Assembly: GCF_002335445.1 (NCBI RefSeq)
Contig: NZ_BDME01000002.1
Coordinates: forward strand, 62,001-126,000
Reading direction: 5' to 3'
From: Lebetimonas natsushimae
Lineage (GTDB): Bacteria > Campylobacterota > Campylobacteria > Campylobacterales > Nautiliaceae
DNA length: 64,000 nt
The notes beneath the pieces are model-generated. The model was not told the DNA's origin. It ran no database searches and saw only the letters and a list, made by a program, of their open reading frames with translations. Both the position numbers and the translations under genes were made by a program. Position 1 is the stretch's first letter, and each line of letters opens with the position of its first letter. Of this stretch, positions 1-9,171 are shown in pieces.

Positions 1-136
1 TTGTGTAAGGATTTATAATTTCACCAAGCTCTCCATCTTCTTCATTTGAGCCTATCAGTTTTTTAGCCACTAAATCTTTTAATTCTTTTTTTTGATTTTC
101 TTTGAATATATCTATAAATTTTTTGAAAAATTCCAT
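1..136 (-). CDS. partial unknown protein (N-terminal 45 residues)
   Basis: Reading leftward from an ATG at 134-136 gives an open frame that runs off the window edge. Its start is MEFFKKFIDIFKENQKKELK and it is highly charged (Lys/Glu). An AAAGGAAAA ribosome binding site lies just upstream, and the sequence TTTGATATAATT (TATAAT at 157-162, minus strand) makes a good extended -10 promoter. The gene is divergent from ilvE. I do not recognise the family; too little is visible to assign a role. Confidence 0.65.
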   Translation of the reverse strand, partial: MEFFKKFIDIFKENQKKELKDLVAKKLIGSNEEDGELGEIINPYT

Positions 137-156
137 AAATTTTCCTTTTTTCATTA

Positions 157-180
157 ATTATATCAAATTTATGATAAAAT
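157..180. promoter_or_regulatory. divergent promoter pair (partial gene / ilvE)
   Basis: On the minus strand TATAAT (157-162) is preceded by TTTGA, giving the extended -10 form seen repeatedly in this window. On the plus strand GATAAAAT (173-180) is a plausible -10 for ilvE, about 22 bases before its ATG. No convincing -35 boxes are seen, which is normal for Campylobacterota sigma70 promoters. Confidence 0.45.
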
Positions 181-201
181 TGCTTTTAAAAAAGGCTAAG
201 A

Positions 202-1122
202 ATGAATGAGGCTAAATATATTTGGATGGATGGAAATTTTGTTCCTTGGCATGAGGCAAAAGTTCATATTTTAACTCATACACTTCATTACGGAAACGGT
301 GTGTTTGAAGGGACCAGGGCTTATCAGACTGAAGACGGGCTTGCAATTTTTAGACTTCAAGATCATACAAAAAGACTTTTAAATTCAGCAAAAATTGTAA
401 AAATTGATGTACCTTTTAACCAGGAGGAACTTGAAAGAGCCCAGGTTGAATTACTTAGAAAAAACGAATTTAAAGGAAATGTATACATCAGACCTTTAAT
501 TTTCTTGGGTTATGGGAAAATGGGTCTTTATCATATAGGAGCTCCTGTGCACGTGGCAATTGCGGCATGGGAGTGGGGTGCCTATCTTGGTGAAGAAGGA
601 TTGGAAAAAGGAATCAGGGTAAAAATTTCTTCTATTGTAAGAAATCCTGTAAAATCAACTTTTGGAAAAGCAAAAGCCGTTGCAAATTATCTGAATTCTC
701 AAATGGCAAAATATGAAGCGATTGAATGCGGATATGAAGAAGCTTTAATGCTTGATGAAGAAGGATTTGTGGCTGAGGGAAGCGGGGAGTGCTTTTTTAT
801 TGTAAGAGACGGGGTTTTAATTACTCCTCCAAATGATAATTCACTTGAAAGTATTACACAGTCAACCGTTATTGAAATTGCAAAAGAGAGGGATATTCCG
901 GTTGAGAGGAGAAGAATAACAAGAGATGAAGTTTATATTGCAGATGAAGCGTTTTTTACAGGTACCGCAGCCGAGGTTACACCTGTTAGGGAAGTTGACG
1001 GAAGAATTATAGGTGATGGTAAAAGAGGAGAAATTACAAAAGAATTGCAGGAAGCTTATTTTGACGTGGTTTATGGAAGAGACAAAGGCTATAAACACTA
1101 TTTAACGTACATTGAAGGATAA
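202..1122 (+). CDS. ilvE: branched-chain amino acid aminotransferase
   Basis: A fold-type IV PLP transaminase that exchanges the amino group between glutamate and the keto acids of valine, leucine and isoleucine, in the cytoplasm. The 306-residue length is standard. The N-terminal block HYGNGVFEGTRAY (about 29-41) and the PLP-lysine region FGKAKAVANYLNSQ (Lys about 158) are clear, followed by the EGSGE phosphate-binding segment and a FFTGTAAEVTPV C-terminal block. The ATG at 202 follows an AAAAAAGGCT ribosome binding site. The next gene starts two bases after the stop, so they are probably co-transcribed. Confidence 0.95.
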   Translation: MNEAKYIWMDGNFVPWHEAKVHILTHTLHYGNGVFEGTRAYQTEDGLAIFRLQDHTKRLLNSAKIVKIDVPFNQEELERAQVELLRKNEFKGNVYIRPLIFLGYGKMGLYHIGAPVHVAIAAWEWGAYLGEEGLEKGIRVKISSIVRNPVKSTFGKAKAVANYLNSQMAKYEAIECGYEEALMLDEEGFVAEGSGECFFIVRDGVLITPPNDNSLESITQSTVIEIAKERDIPVERRRITRDEVYIADEAFFTGTAAEVTPVREVDGRIIGDGKRGEITKELQEAYFDVVYGRDKGYKHYLTYIEG

Positions 1123-1124
1123 TT

Positions 1125-2195
1125 ATGCCAGCAGACTTAAACGAATGGATGAATAAAAACAGTAATAATGACAATAAACCGAAATTCGAACCTCCAAAGT
1201 TCGAACCTCCTAAATTTATAAAAGGCTCTAACGGATTTTTATTAGTAATAATTGCAATAATTTTTGTATTCGGGCTTTTATTTAAGCCTTGGGTGATAAT
1301 TAACGAAGGTGAAATCGGTATTTTAGCTACAACGGGAAAATTTGCAAAAGAACCTCTGTATCCGGGAATGCACTTTTATATACCTTTAATTCAAAAAGTT
1401 ATTATTGTTGATACCAAGGTTCATATGATAAGTTATAAAAGACTTCAGGAAGTAGGTTCCATGCCTGATAGATACGGAACGATTAAGGTTTATCCTGCAA
1501 TTAATGTACTTGATGCAAGAGGACTTCCTATCACGGTTGAATTGTCTGTCAGTTACAGGTTAAATCCAAATGAGGCCGCTTATACCATTAAAACATACGG
1601 ATTAAACTGGGAAGATAAAATAATTAATCCAATTGTCAGGGATGTTGTAAGAAATGTAATCGGAAAATACCCTGCTGAAGATTTACCTGTTAAAAGAAAT
1701 GAGATTGCTATGCAGATAGAAAATCAAATAAGAGATACTTTAAGTAAAATAGAGCATAAACCGGTAATGTTTGAGAGTTTTCAATTAAGGGATATCATTT
1801 TGCCGGAAAATATAAGAAGACAGATTGAAAGAGTCCAGATTGCAAAACAGGAAGCGGAAAGAGCAAAATATGAAGTTTTAAGAGCCAAACAAGAAGCTCA
1901 AAAAGAAGCGGCAATTGCTCAGGGTAAGGCAAATGCAGCTAAAATTGAAGCTCAGGGTAAAGCGGATGCAAAACTTATTGAAGCAAGCGCAGAAGCGAAA
2001 GCGAACAGTATTATTTCAAAATCTTTGACACAGAATTTATTAAAACTTAAAGAAATAGAGGTTCAGGGTAAATTCAATGAAGCGCTAAAAGCCAATCCTA
2101 ATGCAAAAATATTTTTAACACCTGGAGGGGCAGTGCCTAATATCTGGATGAATATTGATGATAAAAAAAAGGTTATAAGCAATGGTAACAATTGA
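1125..2195 (+). CDS. SPFH/band-7 (prohibitin-like) membrane protein
   Basis: The 356-residue protein has a proline-rich N-terminal stretch with a tandem KFEPP repeat (about 20-32), one hydrophobic segment (about 36-56, [16 protein letters not shown]) and a band-7 domain (about 60-235). An Ala/Glu/Lys-rich coiled coil follows (about 235-320, repeats of the type [20 protein letters not shown]). This is the layout of prohibitin/HflK-HflC/stomatin proteins, which form membrane rings and often modulate the FtsH protease. Whether it is HflK, HflC or a stand-alone prohibitin homologue cannot be decided; only one such gene is present. Its 3' end overlaps hisIE by 14 bases. Confidence 0.85.
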   Translation: MPADLNEWMNKNSNNDNKPKFEPPKFEPPKFIKGSNGFLLVIIAIIFVFGLLFKPWVIINEGEIGILATTGKFAKEPLYPGMHFYIPLIQKVIIVDTKVHMISYKRLQEVGSMPDRYGTIKVYPAINVLDARGLPITVELSVSYRLNPNEAAYTIKTYGLNWEDKIINPIVRDVVRNVIGKYPAEDLPVKRNEIAMQIENQIRDTLSKIEHKPVMFESFQLRDIILPENIRRQIERVQIAKQEAERAKYEVLRAKQEAQKEAAIAQGKANAAKIEAQGKADAKLIEASAEAKANSIISKSLTQNLLKLKEIEVQGKFNEALKANPNAKIFLTPGGAVPNIWMNIDDKKKVISNGNN

Positions 2196-2847
2196 TTTTG
2201 AAAAAAACGGCGGGCTTGTACCGGTTGTTGTTCAAGATGCTGAAACCAATGAAGTTTTAATGCTGGCTTATATGAATAAAGAAGCACTGGAACTGACTAA
2301 AAAAACAGGCTATGCACATTATTTTTCCCGTTCCCGCAATAAAATTTGGAAAAAGGGTGAGAGCAGCGGAAATACCCAGGAAGTTAAAGATATTTTAGTA
2401 GACTGTGATAATGATACAATTTTGCTTAAAGTTAAACAAAACGGGGTTGCATGTCATACAGGCAGAAAGTCCTGTTTTTTTACAAAACTTGACAGTGGTG
2501 AGATTATACTGGACAAAGAGAAAGAAATAGAGTATAATTTCATAGATAAACTTTATCATACTTTACTTGATAGAAAAAATGCTTCTGCTGAAACTTCTTA
2601 TGTCGCCTCTTTATATAAAAAAGGTGAAAATTCAATTTTAAAAAAAGTAGTTGAAGAAGCAGGTGAATTTTGTTTTGCTATCAAAGATGATAAAAAAGAA
2701 GAAATAATTTATGAAGCGGCAGATCTTGCATTTCATACATTAGTGGCTTTGGCATACAAAAATATTCATCCTGAAGCTATTTTGGAAGAATTGAAAAGAA
2801 GAGAAGGCGTTAGCGGTATAGAAGAGAAAAGGAACAGAAAAAAATGA
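2182..2847 (+). CDS. hisIE: bifunctional phosphoribosyl-AMP cyclohydrolase / phosphoribosyl-ATP pyrophosphatase
   Basis: Catalyses steps 2 and 3 of histidine synthesis. Residues about 1-110 are the HisI domain, with zinc- and magnesium-binding signatures [11 protein letters not shown] and [13 protein letters not shown]. Residues about 120-210 are the HisE domain, an all-alpha NTP-PPase fold with [15 protein letters not shown] and [14 protein letters not shown]. The 221-residue length is usual for HisIE fusions. The start overlaps the band-7 gene by 14 bases, and the stop overlaps the next gene in an ATGA arrangement, so translation is likely coupled. Confidence 0.95.
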   Translation: MVTIDFEKNGGLVPVVVQDAETNEVLMLAYMNKEALELTKKTGYAHYFSRSRNKIWKKGESSGNTQEVKDILVDCDNDTILLKVKQNGVACHTGRKSCFFTKLDSGEIILDKEKEIEYNFIDKLYHTLLDRKNASAETSYVASLYKKGENSILKKVVEEAGEFCFAIKDDKKEEIIYEAADLAFHTLVALAYKNIHPEAILEELKRREGVSGIEEKRNRKK

Positions 2848-3395
2848 TTCCTTATTTTACTATTCTTCACTGGTTAACACTCAGTTTTTTTTTAATTTTA
2901 TTTATATTTTTAACTTTTTTATCTCTGAAAGCTGCAAATAATAATGTTAAGCTTTTAATAAGTATGATATTTGCTTCTTTTTTAGTTACATCTTTTGGGA
3001 CGGTACTTGGAATTATAGTTTTAGAAAAATATACCAAAAAAGCAGTACTTTTAGATGTAAAATCAAGAAGAGTTTTTCTGAATGAAACGTTAGTAGTAAA
3101 AGGTAGAGTAAAAAATATAGGTAAATTTAAAATAAATTACTGTAAGTTAGAAATAAAACTTGTAAATAACGGATGGGGTGGAAAAATTCAAAAAGGAACA
3201 TTTTTCAAACCAGGTGGACTTAGTATATTCGGTTCAAAAGAAGAGAAAAAACAGAAACCAAATACAATAAAAGTGACTAGGATAATTATCAGAGGCGGAT
3301 TATTCCCTGGAGAGATTAAAAATTTTTCTGCAATAGTGCCTTATCCTCCGTATTTTTCTAATACCTATATAAATTATAAGTTGTATTGTCATTAA
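2844..3395 (+). CDS. DUF2393-like membrane protein
   Basis: The 183-residue protein has two N-terminal hydrophobic segments (about 10-30 and 36-60), then a probably extracytoplasmic beta-rich domain with [30 protein letters not shown] (about 77-107). The layout resembles the DUF2393 family found in Helicobacter and Campylobacter, whose function I do not know. The family assignment is from memory of its shape, not from a search. It starts inside the hisIE stop codon (ATGA), so it is translated with that gene. Confidence 0.6.
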   Translation: MIPYFTILHWLTLSFFLILFIFLTFLSLKAANNNVKLLISMIFASFLVTSFGTVLGIIVLEKYTKKAVLLDVKSRRVFLNETLVVKGRVKNIGKFKINYCKLEIKLVNNGWGGKIQKGTFFKPGGLSIFGSKEEKKQKPNTIKVTRIIIRGGLFPGEIKNFSAIVPYPPYFSNTYINYKLYCH

Positions 3396-3413
3396 AAATA
3401 AAAAAGGAAATAA

Positions 3414-4808
3414 ATGAATTTTAGCGATTTTAATTTAAAAAAAGAAATATTAAAAAGATTGGAAGAAATCGGTTTTGAAAAACCGTCTCCAATTCAGGAA
3501 AAAGCAATTCCTCTAGTATTGGAAGGAAAAGATATTGTAGCGCAGGCTCAAACAGGTACCGGTAAAACAGCGGCTTTTGGACTTCCTATTTTGAATATGC
3601 TTGAAAATGGTGATAAAGCATTAATAGTAACTCCGACAAGAGAACTTGCCATTCAGGTTAGTGAAGAAATATACAGATTTGGAAAAAATTTGGGAATTCA
3701 CACTGCCACAGTTTATGGTGGAAGCAGTTATAACAGACAAATTTCACAAATTAAAACATCTCAGGTTATCGTGGCAACCCCCGGAAGACTTATTGATTTG
3801 CTTAACAGCGGGAAAATAGATATATCTCCTAAATTTGTAGTGCTTGACGAAGCTGATGAAATGCTTGATATGGGATTTTTGGATGACATAAAAGAGATTT
3901 TTAAATTCGTGCCAAATGATGCCCAAAAACTGCTTTTTTCAGCAACAATGCCAAAAGAGATTTTAAATCTTGCAAAAACTTTTCTTAAGAACCCTGAATT
4001 TGTAAAAATTACAAAGCAAAATGTAACTAATGAAAATATTAAAGAATTTTGTTATGTAATAGATGAATATGAAAGAAAAGATGCCTTAATCAGGCTTATT
4101 GATTATAAAGCACCAAATAAAGCAATAGTTTTTTGTAGAACTAAAAAAGACGTTGATGATATTGCCGAATATTTAAAAGGAATAGGATTTAATGCAAGCG
4201 GACTTCACGGTGATATGGAACAGAGAAAAAGAGAAACAATTATTAAAAATTTTAAATCCAATAGACTCGATATTTTAGTGGCTACCGATGTGGCTGCTAG
4301 GGGACTTGATGTAAATGATGTAACGCATGTATTTAACTATCACCTGCCGCTTGATCCTGAAAGTTATGTGCACAGAATCGGAAGAACAGGAAGGGCAGGA
4401 AAAGAAGGTATGGCAATTTCACTTGTAACGCCGCATGAATTTAAAGCACTTAGCAGAATTCAAAAAATTTCTAAAATTACACTTAAAGAAATACCTACAC
4501 TTGAAGATGTAAAAAATACAGAAATTAAAAAAATAATAGAAAAAATAAATTCAGTTGATTCAACGCCTAAATCTATTGAAATAGTGGAAGAGCTTCAAAA
4601 TGAATTTGATTTATTAACAATTGCCACTAAATTTGCTACATTGCTTTTTGAAAAAGAAAGCAGTGGTAAAGAAAAAATTGGAAAAAGTTTGAAAGAAGCA
4701 AAAAGATTGATTGAAAGGGAAAATTCTTATAATTCCAATTCAAGAAACAGAGGCAGAAATCAAAGAAACAGCAGATATAATAGAGGAAGCAGAGGCAGAA
4801 GAAGATAA
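3414..4808 (+). CDS. DEAD-box ATP-dependent RNA helicase
   Basis: A cytoplasmic RNA helicase of 464 residues that unwinds short duplexes in rRNA or mRNA. The Q motif (FEKPSPIQEKAI, about 21-32), motif I AQTGTGKT, Ia PTREL, II DEAD, III SAT and VI HRIGRTGRAG are all intact. The C-terminal tail (about 440-464) is an Arg/Asn/Ser-rich low-complexity strand typical of RNA-binding extensions in DeaD/RhlE/CshA-type helicases. It has its own AAAAAGGAAA ribosome binding site. Its stop (4806-4808) directly abuts the stop of the convergent thioesterase gene, with no terminator between. Confidence 0.93.
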   Translation: MNFSDFNLKKEILKRLEEIGFEKPSPIQEKAIPLVLEGKDIVAQAQTGTGKTAAFGLPILNMLENGDKALIVTPTRELAIQVSEEIYRFGKNLGIHTATVYGGSSYNRQISQIKTSQVIVATPGRLIDLLNSGKIDISPKFVVLDEADEMLDMGFLDDIKEIFKFVPNDAQKLLFSATMPKEILNLAKTFLKNPEFVKITKQNVTNENIKEFCYVIDEYERKDALIRLIDYKAPNKAIVFCRTKKDVDDIAEYLKGIGFNASGLHGDMEQRKRETIIKNFKSNRLDILVATDVAARGLDVNDVTHVFNYHLPLDPESYVHRIGRTGRAGKEGMAISLVTPHEFKALSRIQKISKITLKEIPTLEDVKNTEIKKIIEKINSVDSTPKSIEIVEELQNEFDLLTIATKFATLLFEKESSGKEKIGKSLKEAKRLIERENSYNSNSRNRGRNQRNSRYNRGSRGRRR

Positions 4809-5222
4809 TTATTTTTCTTTTTTAGCCTTTTTTAATACGTGTTTATCCAAAACAACGCATCCAAAAATTCCCTCATACACTTTAATATCATTAATTTTCC
4901 CTGTAACTTTTACTTCCCATTTTCTTTTTTCTTTCATTAAAACTTCACTTTCAAATATTACACTCTCACCTACTTTTACAGGTGCTAAAAATTCGCTTTG
5001 GCTTCTAACAAGTACCACATAGGGTTCATTAACAGTTGCCATTGCGCAAAAATCAGCTGCACCAAATGTAAATCCTCCGTGAATTAACCCATATTCATCC
5101 ACCGACATTTCTTCAGTTGTATCTAAAACAACTTTTGCGTAATCTTTTTTTAATTCTACTAATCTTCCGTATTTTGGTAAAAATTTTTTATGGGTTTTTA
5201 ATTCAATTTCTAAGTTATCCAT
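4809..5222 (-). CDS. hotdog-fold thioesterase-like protein
   Basis: The 137-residue single-domain protein has a PaaI/FapR-like hotdog core. The helix segment YGLIHGGFTFGAADFCAMATVN (about 44-65) is the typical active-site region, with His-Gly-Gly, and the strand SQSEFLAPVKVGESVIFESEVL follows. Such enzymes hydrolyse acyl-CoA or acyl-ACP thioesters; the substrate cannot be told. It starts directly after the bioD stop codon (bases 5222/5223 abut), so it is probably in an operon with bioD. The last residues are lysine-rich. Confidence 0.75.
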   Translation of the reverse strand: MDNLEIELKTHKKFLPKYGRLVELKKDYAKVVLDTTEEMSVDEYGLIHGGFTFGAADFCAMATVNEPYVVLVRSQSEFLAPVKVGESVIFESEVLMKEKRKWEVKVTGKINDIKVYEGIFGCVVLDKHVLKKAKKEK

Positions 5223-5840
5223 TTATTCTCCTATTAAGTTTTTTATTATTTTATCTAAATCTTTTTGAACGAACAATGGTTCATATTTTTTCATAAAAGG
5301 GTGCGAAATTTGAAAATAACTATCATCAAACAAATTAATAGCCCAATTGTAATTAATATTGTTTTGTTCTAGATAAAATTTATTGAGTAAAAAATCATTT
5401 ATCATTCCAAGACGACTTGAAATTACCAAAAAAAGTTTAGCATCAAAAAATTTTATAAAATCTATCATTTTAAAATTTTCACTAACAGGTACCAAGAGTC
5501 CTCCGGCTCCTTCTATTAATAATATATCACACAATGGTTTTATTTTTTTATAAGCGTTTTTTATTTTTTCAAAATCTACTTTTCCGGCAACAATGGGGGC
5601 TGCAGGCAGAGAAAATTGAATTGGAACTATATCGTTAATTGTTAAATTCTTTAAATTTTTATTATACTTTATAGCTTCTTTATATAATTTTGTCCCGTCA
5701 GCCGGAATATCTTTAACGCCCGTTTCGATAGGCTTCATAACCCCTATTTTGTATCCTTGTTGTGAGAGGGTTTTTATCAGTTTTAATGTGGTGTAAGTTT
5801 TTCCGGCATCCGTATTGTTTGCAGAAATAAATATATTCAT
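5223..5840 (-). CDS. bioD: dethiobiotin synthetase
   Basis: The ATP-dependent ring-closing enzyme that makes dethiobiotin from 7,8-diaminopelargonate, CO2 and ATP. The P-loop ANNTDAGKTYTTLKL sits at the very N-terminus, and LLIEGAGGLLVPVSE is the second signature. The frame is open upstream to 5912, but the ATG at 5838-5840 is preferred: it has an AAAAAGGAATAAA ribosome binding site, puts the P-loop at the normal position and avoids overlap with flhB. The product is 205 residues. No other biotin gene is in the window. Confidence 0.9.
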   Translation of the reverse strand: MNIFISANNTDAGKTYTTLKLIKTLSQQGYKIGVMKPIETGVKDIPADGTKLYKEAIKYNKNLKNLTINDIVPIQFSLPAAPIVAGKVDFEKIKNAYKKIKPLCDILLIEGAGGLLVPVSENFKMIDFIKFFDAKLFLVISSRLGMINDFLLNKFYLEQNNINYNWAINLFDDSYFQISHPFMKKYEPLFVQKDLDKIIKNLIGE

Positions 5841-5854
5841 TTTATTCCTTTTTG

Positions 5855-5866
5855 TATAATTATAAT
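5855..5866. promoter_or_regulatory. overlapping divergent -10 boxes (bioD / flhB)
   Basis: TATAATTATAAT occupies 5855-5866. TATAAT at 5855-5860 can serve flhB, and the reverse complement of 5859-5864 reads TATAAT and can serve bioD. The two genes are only 40 bases apart, so both promoters must be packed here. Confidence 0.5.
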
Positions 5867-5880
5867 AAAAAAGGCAATTT

Positions 5881-6930
5881 ATGGCTGATGAAGAAAAAAC
5901 CGAAGAGCCCACCTCCCGAAAAATTGAAAAAGCAAAAGAAGAGGGGAATGTTCCAAAATCAGTTGAGACTGCGGGATTTATTGTTTTATTTTTAGCGCTA
6001 TTGGTACTCTTTTTTTATGTTAAATATATACTTTTTTATTTTGAAGATTTTTTTAAATATTTTTATTCTTTTATCGGGGTTGAAATTACAAAAGAGGCAA
6101 TTTTTAATATTTTAATAAAAGGAACTTTTTATTTTTTTATTATAATGTTTCCTATATTTCTGGTTGTGGTAATTGCCGGAATAATAGGAAATGTAAGTCA
6201 GTTTGGATTTTTATTTACCACAAAAGTTTTGATTCCTAAATTTGAAAAATTAAATCCTGTTAAAGGTTTTAAAAATCTTTTTTCTATAAAAAAATTGGTT
6301 GAAGGTATTAAGACTACTCTTAAAGTATTTATAGCCTTTTTTGTAGGATTTGAAATTTTTCTGAGCTTTTTTCCTCAAATGCCAAAACTCGCATTAATGG
6401 ATTTTTTTAATCAGATAAAATGGCTTGAAGAAAAAGTAGTTTTAATAATATTATCAATGTTAGCAGTATTTTTTGTGTTTGCGGTAATTGATTTTATTTA
6501 TCAAAGATATACATATAAAAAATCCCTTAGAATGAGCAAACAGGAAATTAAAGACGAATTTAAACAGACTGAAGGTAATCCGGAAATTAAGGCAAAAATA
6601 AGACAGCTTCAAAGAGAAATGGCAAAAAAAAGGATGATAGCGGAAGTTCCAAAAGCTGATGTTGTAATTACCAATCCAACTCATTATGCAGTAGCTCTTA
6701 GATATGATAAAACAAAAGACGAAGCTCCAAGAGTTATAGCAAAAGGTGTTGATAATTTAGCAATTAAAATTAAGGAAGTGGCAAGGGAAGCAGGAGTTAT
6801 GATTGTTGAAAATCCTCCGCTTGCAAGGGAACTATATAAGTTAGTGGATATTGATGAAGTTATACCACCGAAACTTTATAAAGCAGTAGCGGAGATTTTA
6901 GCTTATGTATATAAAGCTAAATTAAAATGA
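5881..6930 (+). CDS. flhB: flagellar export apparatus protein FlhB
   Basis: An inner-membrane component of the flagellar type III export gate that switches substrate class from rod/hook to filament. It has the charged N-terminus EKTEEPTSRKIEKAKEEGNVPKS and four membrane segments (about 30-50, 85-108, 145-165, 185-207). The cytoplasmic domain carries the autocleavage motif NPTHYAVALRY (Asn265-Pro266-Thr-His). The length of 349 is standard. Its 3' end overlaps the convergent bamA gene by nine bases. Confidence 0.97.
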   Translation: MADEEKTEEPTSRKIEKAKEEGNVPKSVETAGFIVLFLALLVLFFYVKYILFYFEDFFKYFYSFIGVEITKEAIFNILIKGTFYFFIIMFPIFLVVVIAGIIGNVSQFGFLFTTKVLIPKFEKLNPVKGFKNLFSIKKLVEGIKTTLKVFIAFFVGFEIFLSFFPQMPKLALMDFFNQIKWLEEKVVLIILSMLAVFFVFAVIDFIYQRYTYKKSLRMSKQEIKDEFKQTEGNPEIKAKIRQLQREMAKKRMIAEVPKADVVITNPTHYAVALRYDKTKDEAPRVIAKGVDNLAIKIKEVAREAGVMIVENPPLARELYKLVDIDEVIPPKLYKAVAEILAYVYKAKLK

Positions 6931-9105
6931 TGCACCGATAGAGAAATCAAAAGTTCTTGTATCATCTCCGTCTTCTTTTTTAATTGGTTTAGCAAAAACT
7001 AAAGTCAGAGGTCCTACAGGAGTTATCCAGTTGATTGCAATACCTGCTGATGCCCTTGAAATATCTAGGCTTTTTTCCCCAACAGCACCGTAATCCACAA
7101 AAGCACTTGCCCATAACTTTATTTTTCTATTGATAGGAGTTGAAATTTCAGGACCGGTGACAAATTCATATTTACCACCTATATAGTTTCCGTTGTTATC
7201 TTTTGGTGAAATTGAATAAGAGCTAAATCCTCTAACACTCCCGATTCCCCCTAAATAAAATTTTTCATCAATTGGTAAATATCCGTTATCTTTGATGGCT
7301 CCTGCTTTTATTCTGTATTTTAATATTGCATATGTTTTATATGTTGAATTTTTTAAAGGATAGAAATATTTAAAACTGCCAATTGTTTTTGTGAATCTTT
7401 CGTCACCCCCAATTCCTGCGAATTCTATGCTTGCACTGGCTTTCATACCAAGAGTTGGAAAAAAATAATTATCTGTAGAGTTATATCCCAACGAACCTAT
7501 TATATAACTTTTAGTACTACTAGGTTTTAGATAGTCAAGTTCCGTTTCATCATAATTTGTTAATTTTATTTTGGTATATCCGTACGTAACATTGGCGCTT
7601 AAATTCCTACTTAACATTTTACCGATACCTAATGTGAAACCTCTCTTTTTAGAGGTATATGAGAGACCTTCAAATTCATCATTAAAAATAGATGTATTCA
7701 TGGAATATTTGCTGTCAAATACCCTTGGGTTATACAGTGATATTGAATATGTTTTATTTGTTGCCGATAAATCAGCACTTGCTGAAAGTTTTTGTCCGCT
7801 TCCAAAAATGTCTTTTTCAGTAATAGAAAAGCTTACCCCAAATTTAGAATAGCTTCCATAACTGATTCCGGCTTTAAGTGTTCCGCTTAATCCTTCTTTT
7901 ACTTTTACATTCAAATCGATTTGATTGTTTGAAACTTTTTTCTCTTCAATTTTTACATCTTCTAAATAACCAGTTCTTTGAAGGGCGTATTTTGAATCAG
8001 TTATATTTTGATAAGAATATTTGTCTCCAGGTGCTATAAAAATATTTCTTCTGACAACCCTGTCAAGTGTTTTATTGTTCCCTGAAATTGTCACATTTCT
8101 GATATATACGATTTCTCCGGGAATTACTTTATATATAATCGTGGCATAATTGCCTTCTTTTTTGATATTCGGATATACATTTACATAAGCATATCCTTCA
8201 TTTTGAAAAGCGTGTTTTATATTGTTTAAATCTTCTCTCATAGCTGAAATATTAAAATATTTATCCGGTTTTAATTCCAGTTTTGGAAGTTTTACTTTTA
8301 TATTTTTTGGATAATCAATGGATATTTTTTTTATTATGTATCTTTTCCCCTCATAAATTTTATAATCAATTGTTGAAGAATAATTATCCATATTTACTTT
8401 AGCAAGAGGCATTTGAACTTTTGAATCCATATATCCCAAATTAAAATAAAAGTTTTGAATGTTGTTTCTATCTTCGGGTAATTTAAATACATTGAGTTCA
8501 CCTGCGTTGAAAAATGGTAAAAAAGACCAAAAAGTTTTCGGCTGGTTTTCAATCAGGTCAATTAAATCACTTTTATCAATTTGTTTTACCCCGTAAAAAT
8601 TTACATCTTTTATATTTATTTTTTTACCCTTTACAATAATAACTTTAATAGCGAGTTTTGTTGGGGTTATATAATTTTTTTCAATATTTATATATGTATT
8701 AAAATATTTTTTAGCCAGATAATACTGTTCTATAAAATCTTTCAGTTTTTCAAAAATTTCTTTTTTGTAAATTTCACCTTTTTTAGGCATAATATTTTGT
8801 TCTTTAAGCAGTTTTTTAAGGTCTTCTGAGAGGTTTTCAAATTCTAATTTAGAAATAATTGGTTTTTCTTGACAAATAAATGTAAGTTTATTATTCGTAT
8901 AATCAGCTTTTATTGTTTTAAAATATCCTGTTTTATATAAATTTTTAATGCTTTCATCTATTTTTTTTAAATCTAATTCATCACCTTTATGAATTGTAAT
9001 AATTGTATTAGCGGTAATTGGGGAAATATGTATTAATCCTTTGTATTCTATTTGATTAATATTTGCTAATAATATGAATGGGATAAATGTAATTATCTTT
9101 TTCAT
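6922..9105 (-). CDS. bamA: outer-membrane protein assembly factor BamA (Omp85)
   Basis: The central subunit that folds beta-barrel proteins into the outer membrane. It has a signal peptide (about 1-17), a run of POTRA repeats (about 18-400; for example INIKDVNFYGVKQIDKSDLIDLI and VYIRNVTISGNNKTLDRVVRRN), and a C-terminal 16-strand barrel. The barrel contains the family loop-6 signature SVRGFSSYS and ends in an aromatic residue (FDFSIGASF). The 727-residue length fits. The gene is divergent from tyrA; a minus-strand TATAAT at 9133-9138 is its likely -10. Confidence 0.95.
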   Translation of the reverse strand: MKKIITFIPFILLANINQIEYKGLIHISPITANTIITIHKGDELDLKKIDESIKNLYKTGYFKTIKADYTNNKLTFICQEKPIISKLEFENLSEDLKKLLKEQNIMPKKGEIYKKEIFEKLKDFIEQYYLAKKYFNTYINIEKNYITPTKLAIKVIIVKGKKINIKDVNFYGVKQIDKSDLIDLIENQPKTFWSFLPFFNAGELNVFKLPEDRNNIQNFYFNLGYMDSKVQMPLAKVNMDNYSSTIDYKIYEGKRYIIKKISIDYPKNIKVKLPKLELKPDKYFNISAMREDLNNIKHAFQNEGYAYVNVYPNIKKEGNYATIIYKVIPGEIVYIRNVTISGNNKTLDRVVRRNIFIAPGDKYSYQNITDSKYALQRTGYLEDVKIEEKKVSNNQIDLNVKVKEGLSGTLKAGISYGSYSKFGVSFSITEKDIFGSGQKLSASADLSATNKTYSISLYNPRVFDSKYSMNTSIFNDEFEGLSYTSKKRGFTLGIGKMLSRNLSANVTYGYTKIKLTNYDETELDYLKPSSTKSYIIGSLGYNSTDNYFFPTLGMKASASIEFAGIGGDERFTKTIGSFKYFYPLKNSTYKTYAILKYRIKAGAIKDNGYLPIDEKFYLGGIGSVRGFSSYSISPKDNNGNYIGGKYEFVTGPEISTPINRKIKLWASAFVDYGAVGEKSLDISRASAGIAINWITPVGPLTLVFAKPIKKEDGDDTRTFDFSIGASF

Positions 9106-9132
9106 TAAAATCCTTTTTTCAAATTAAAAGCA

Positions 9133-9156
9133 ATTATACCAAATATGTGATATAAT
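9133..9156. promoter_or_regulatory. divergent promoters (bamA / tyrA)
   Basis: A minus-strand TATAAT (9133-9138) lies 28 bases before the bamA ATG. A plus-strand TATAAT (9151-9156), preceded by TGA, lies 16-19 bases before the possible tyrA start codons. The two boxes are separate here rather than overlapping. Confidence 0.5.
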
Positions 9157-9171
9157 TTTTAAAAAAGAGGT

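Noticed and set aside
5841-5912. N-terminal extension of bioD
   Set aside because: It would overlap the flhB start and promoter, and adds residues before the P-loop that no BioD has.
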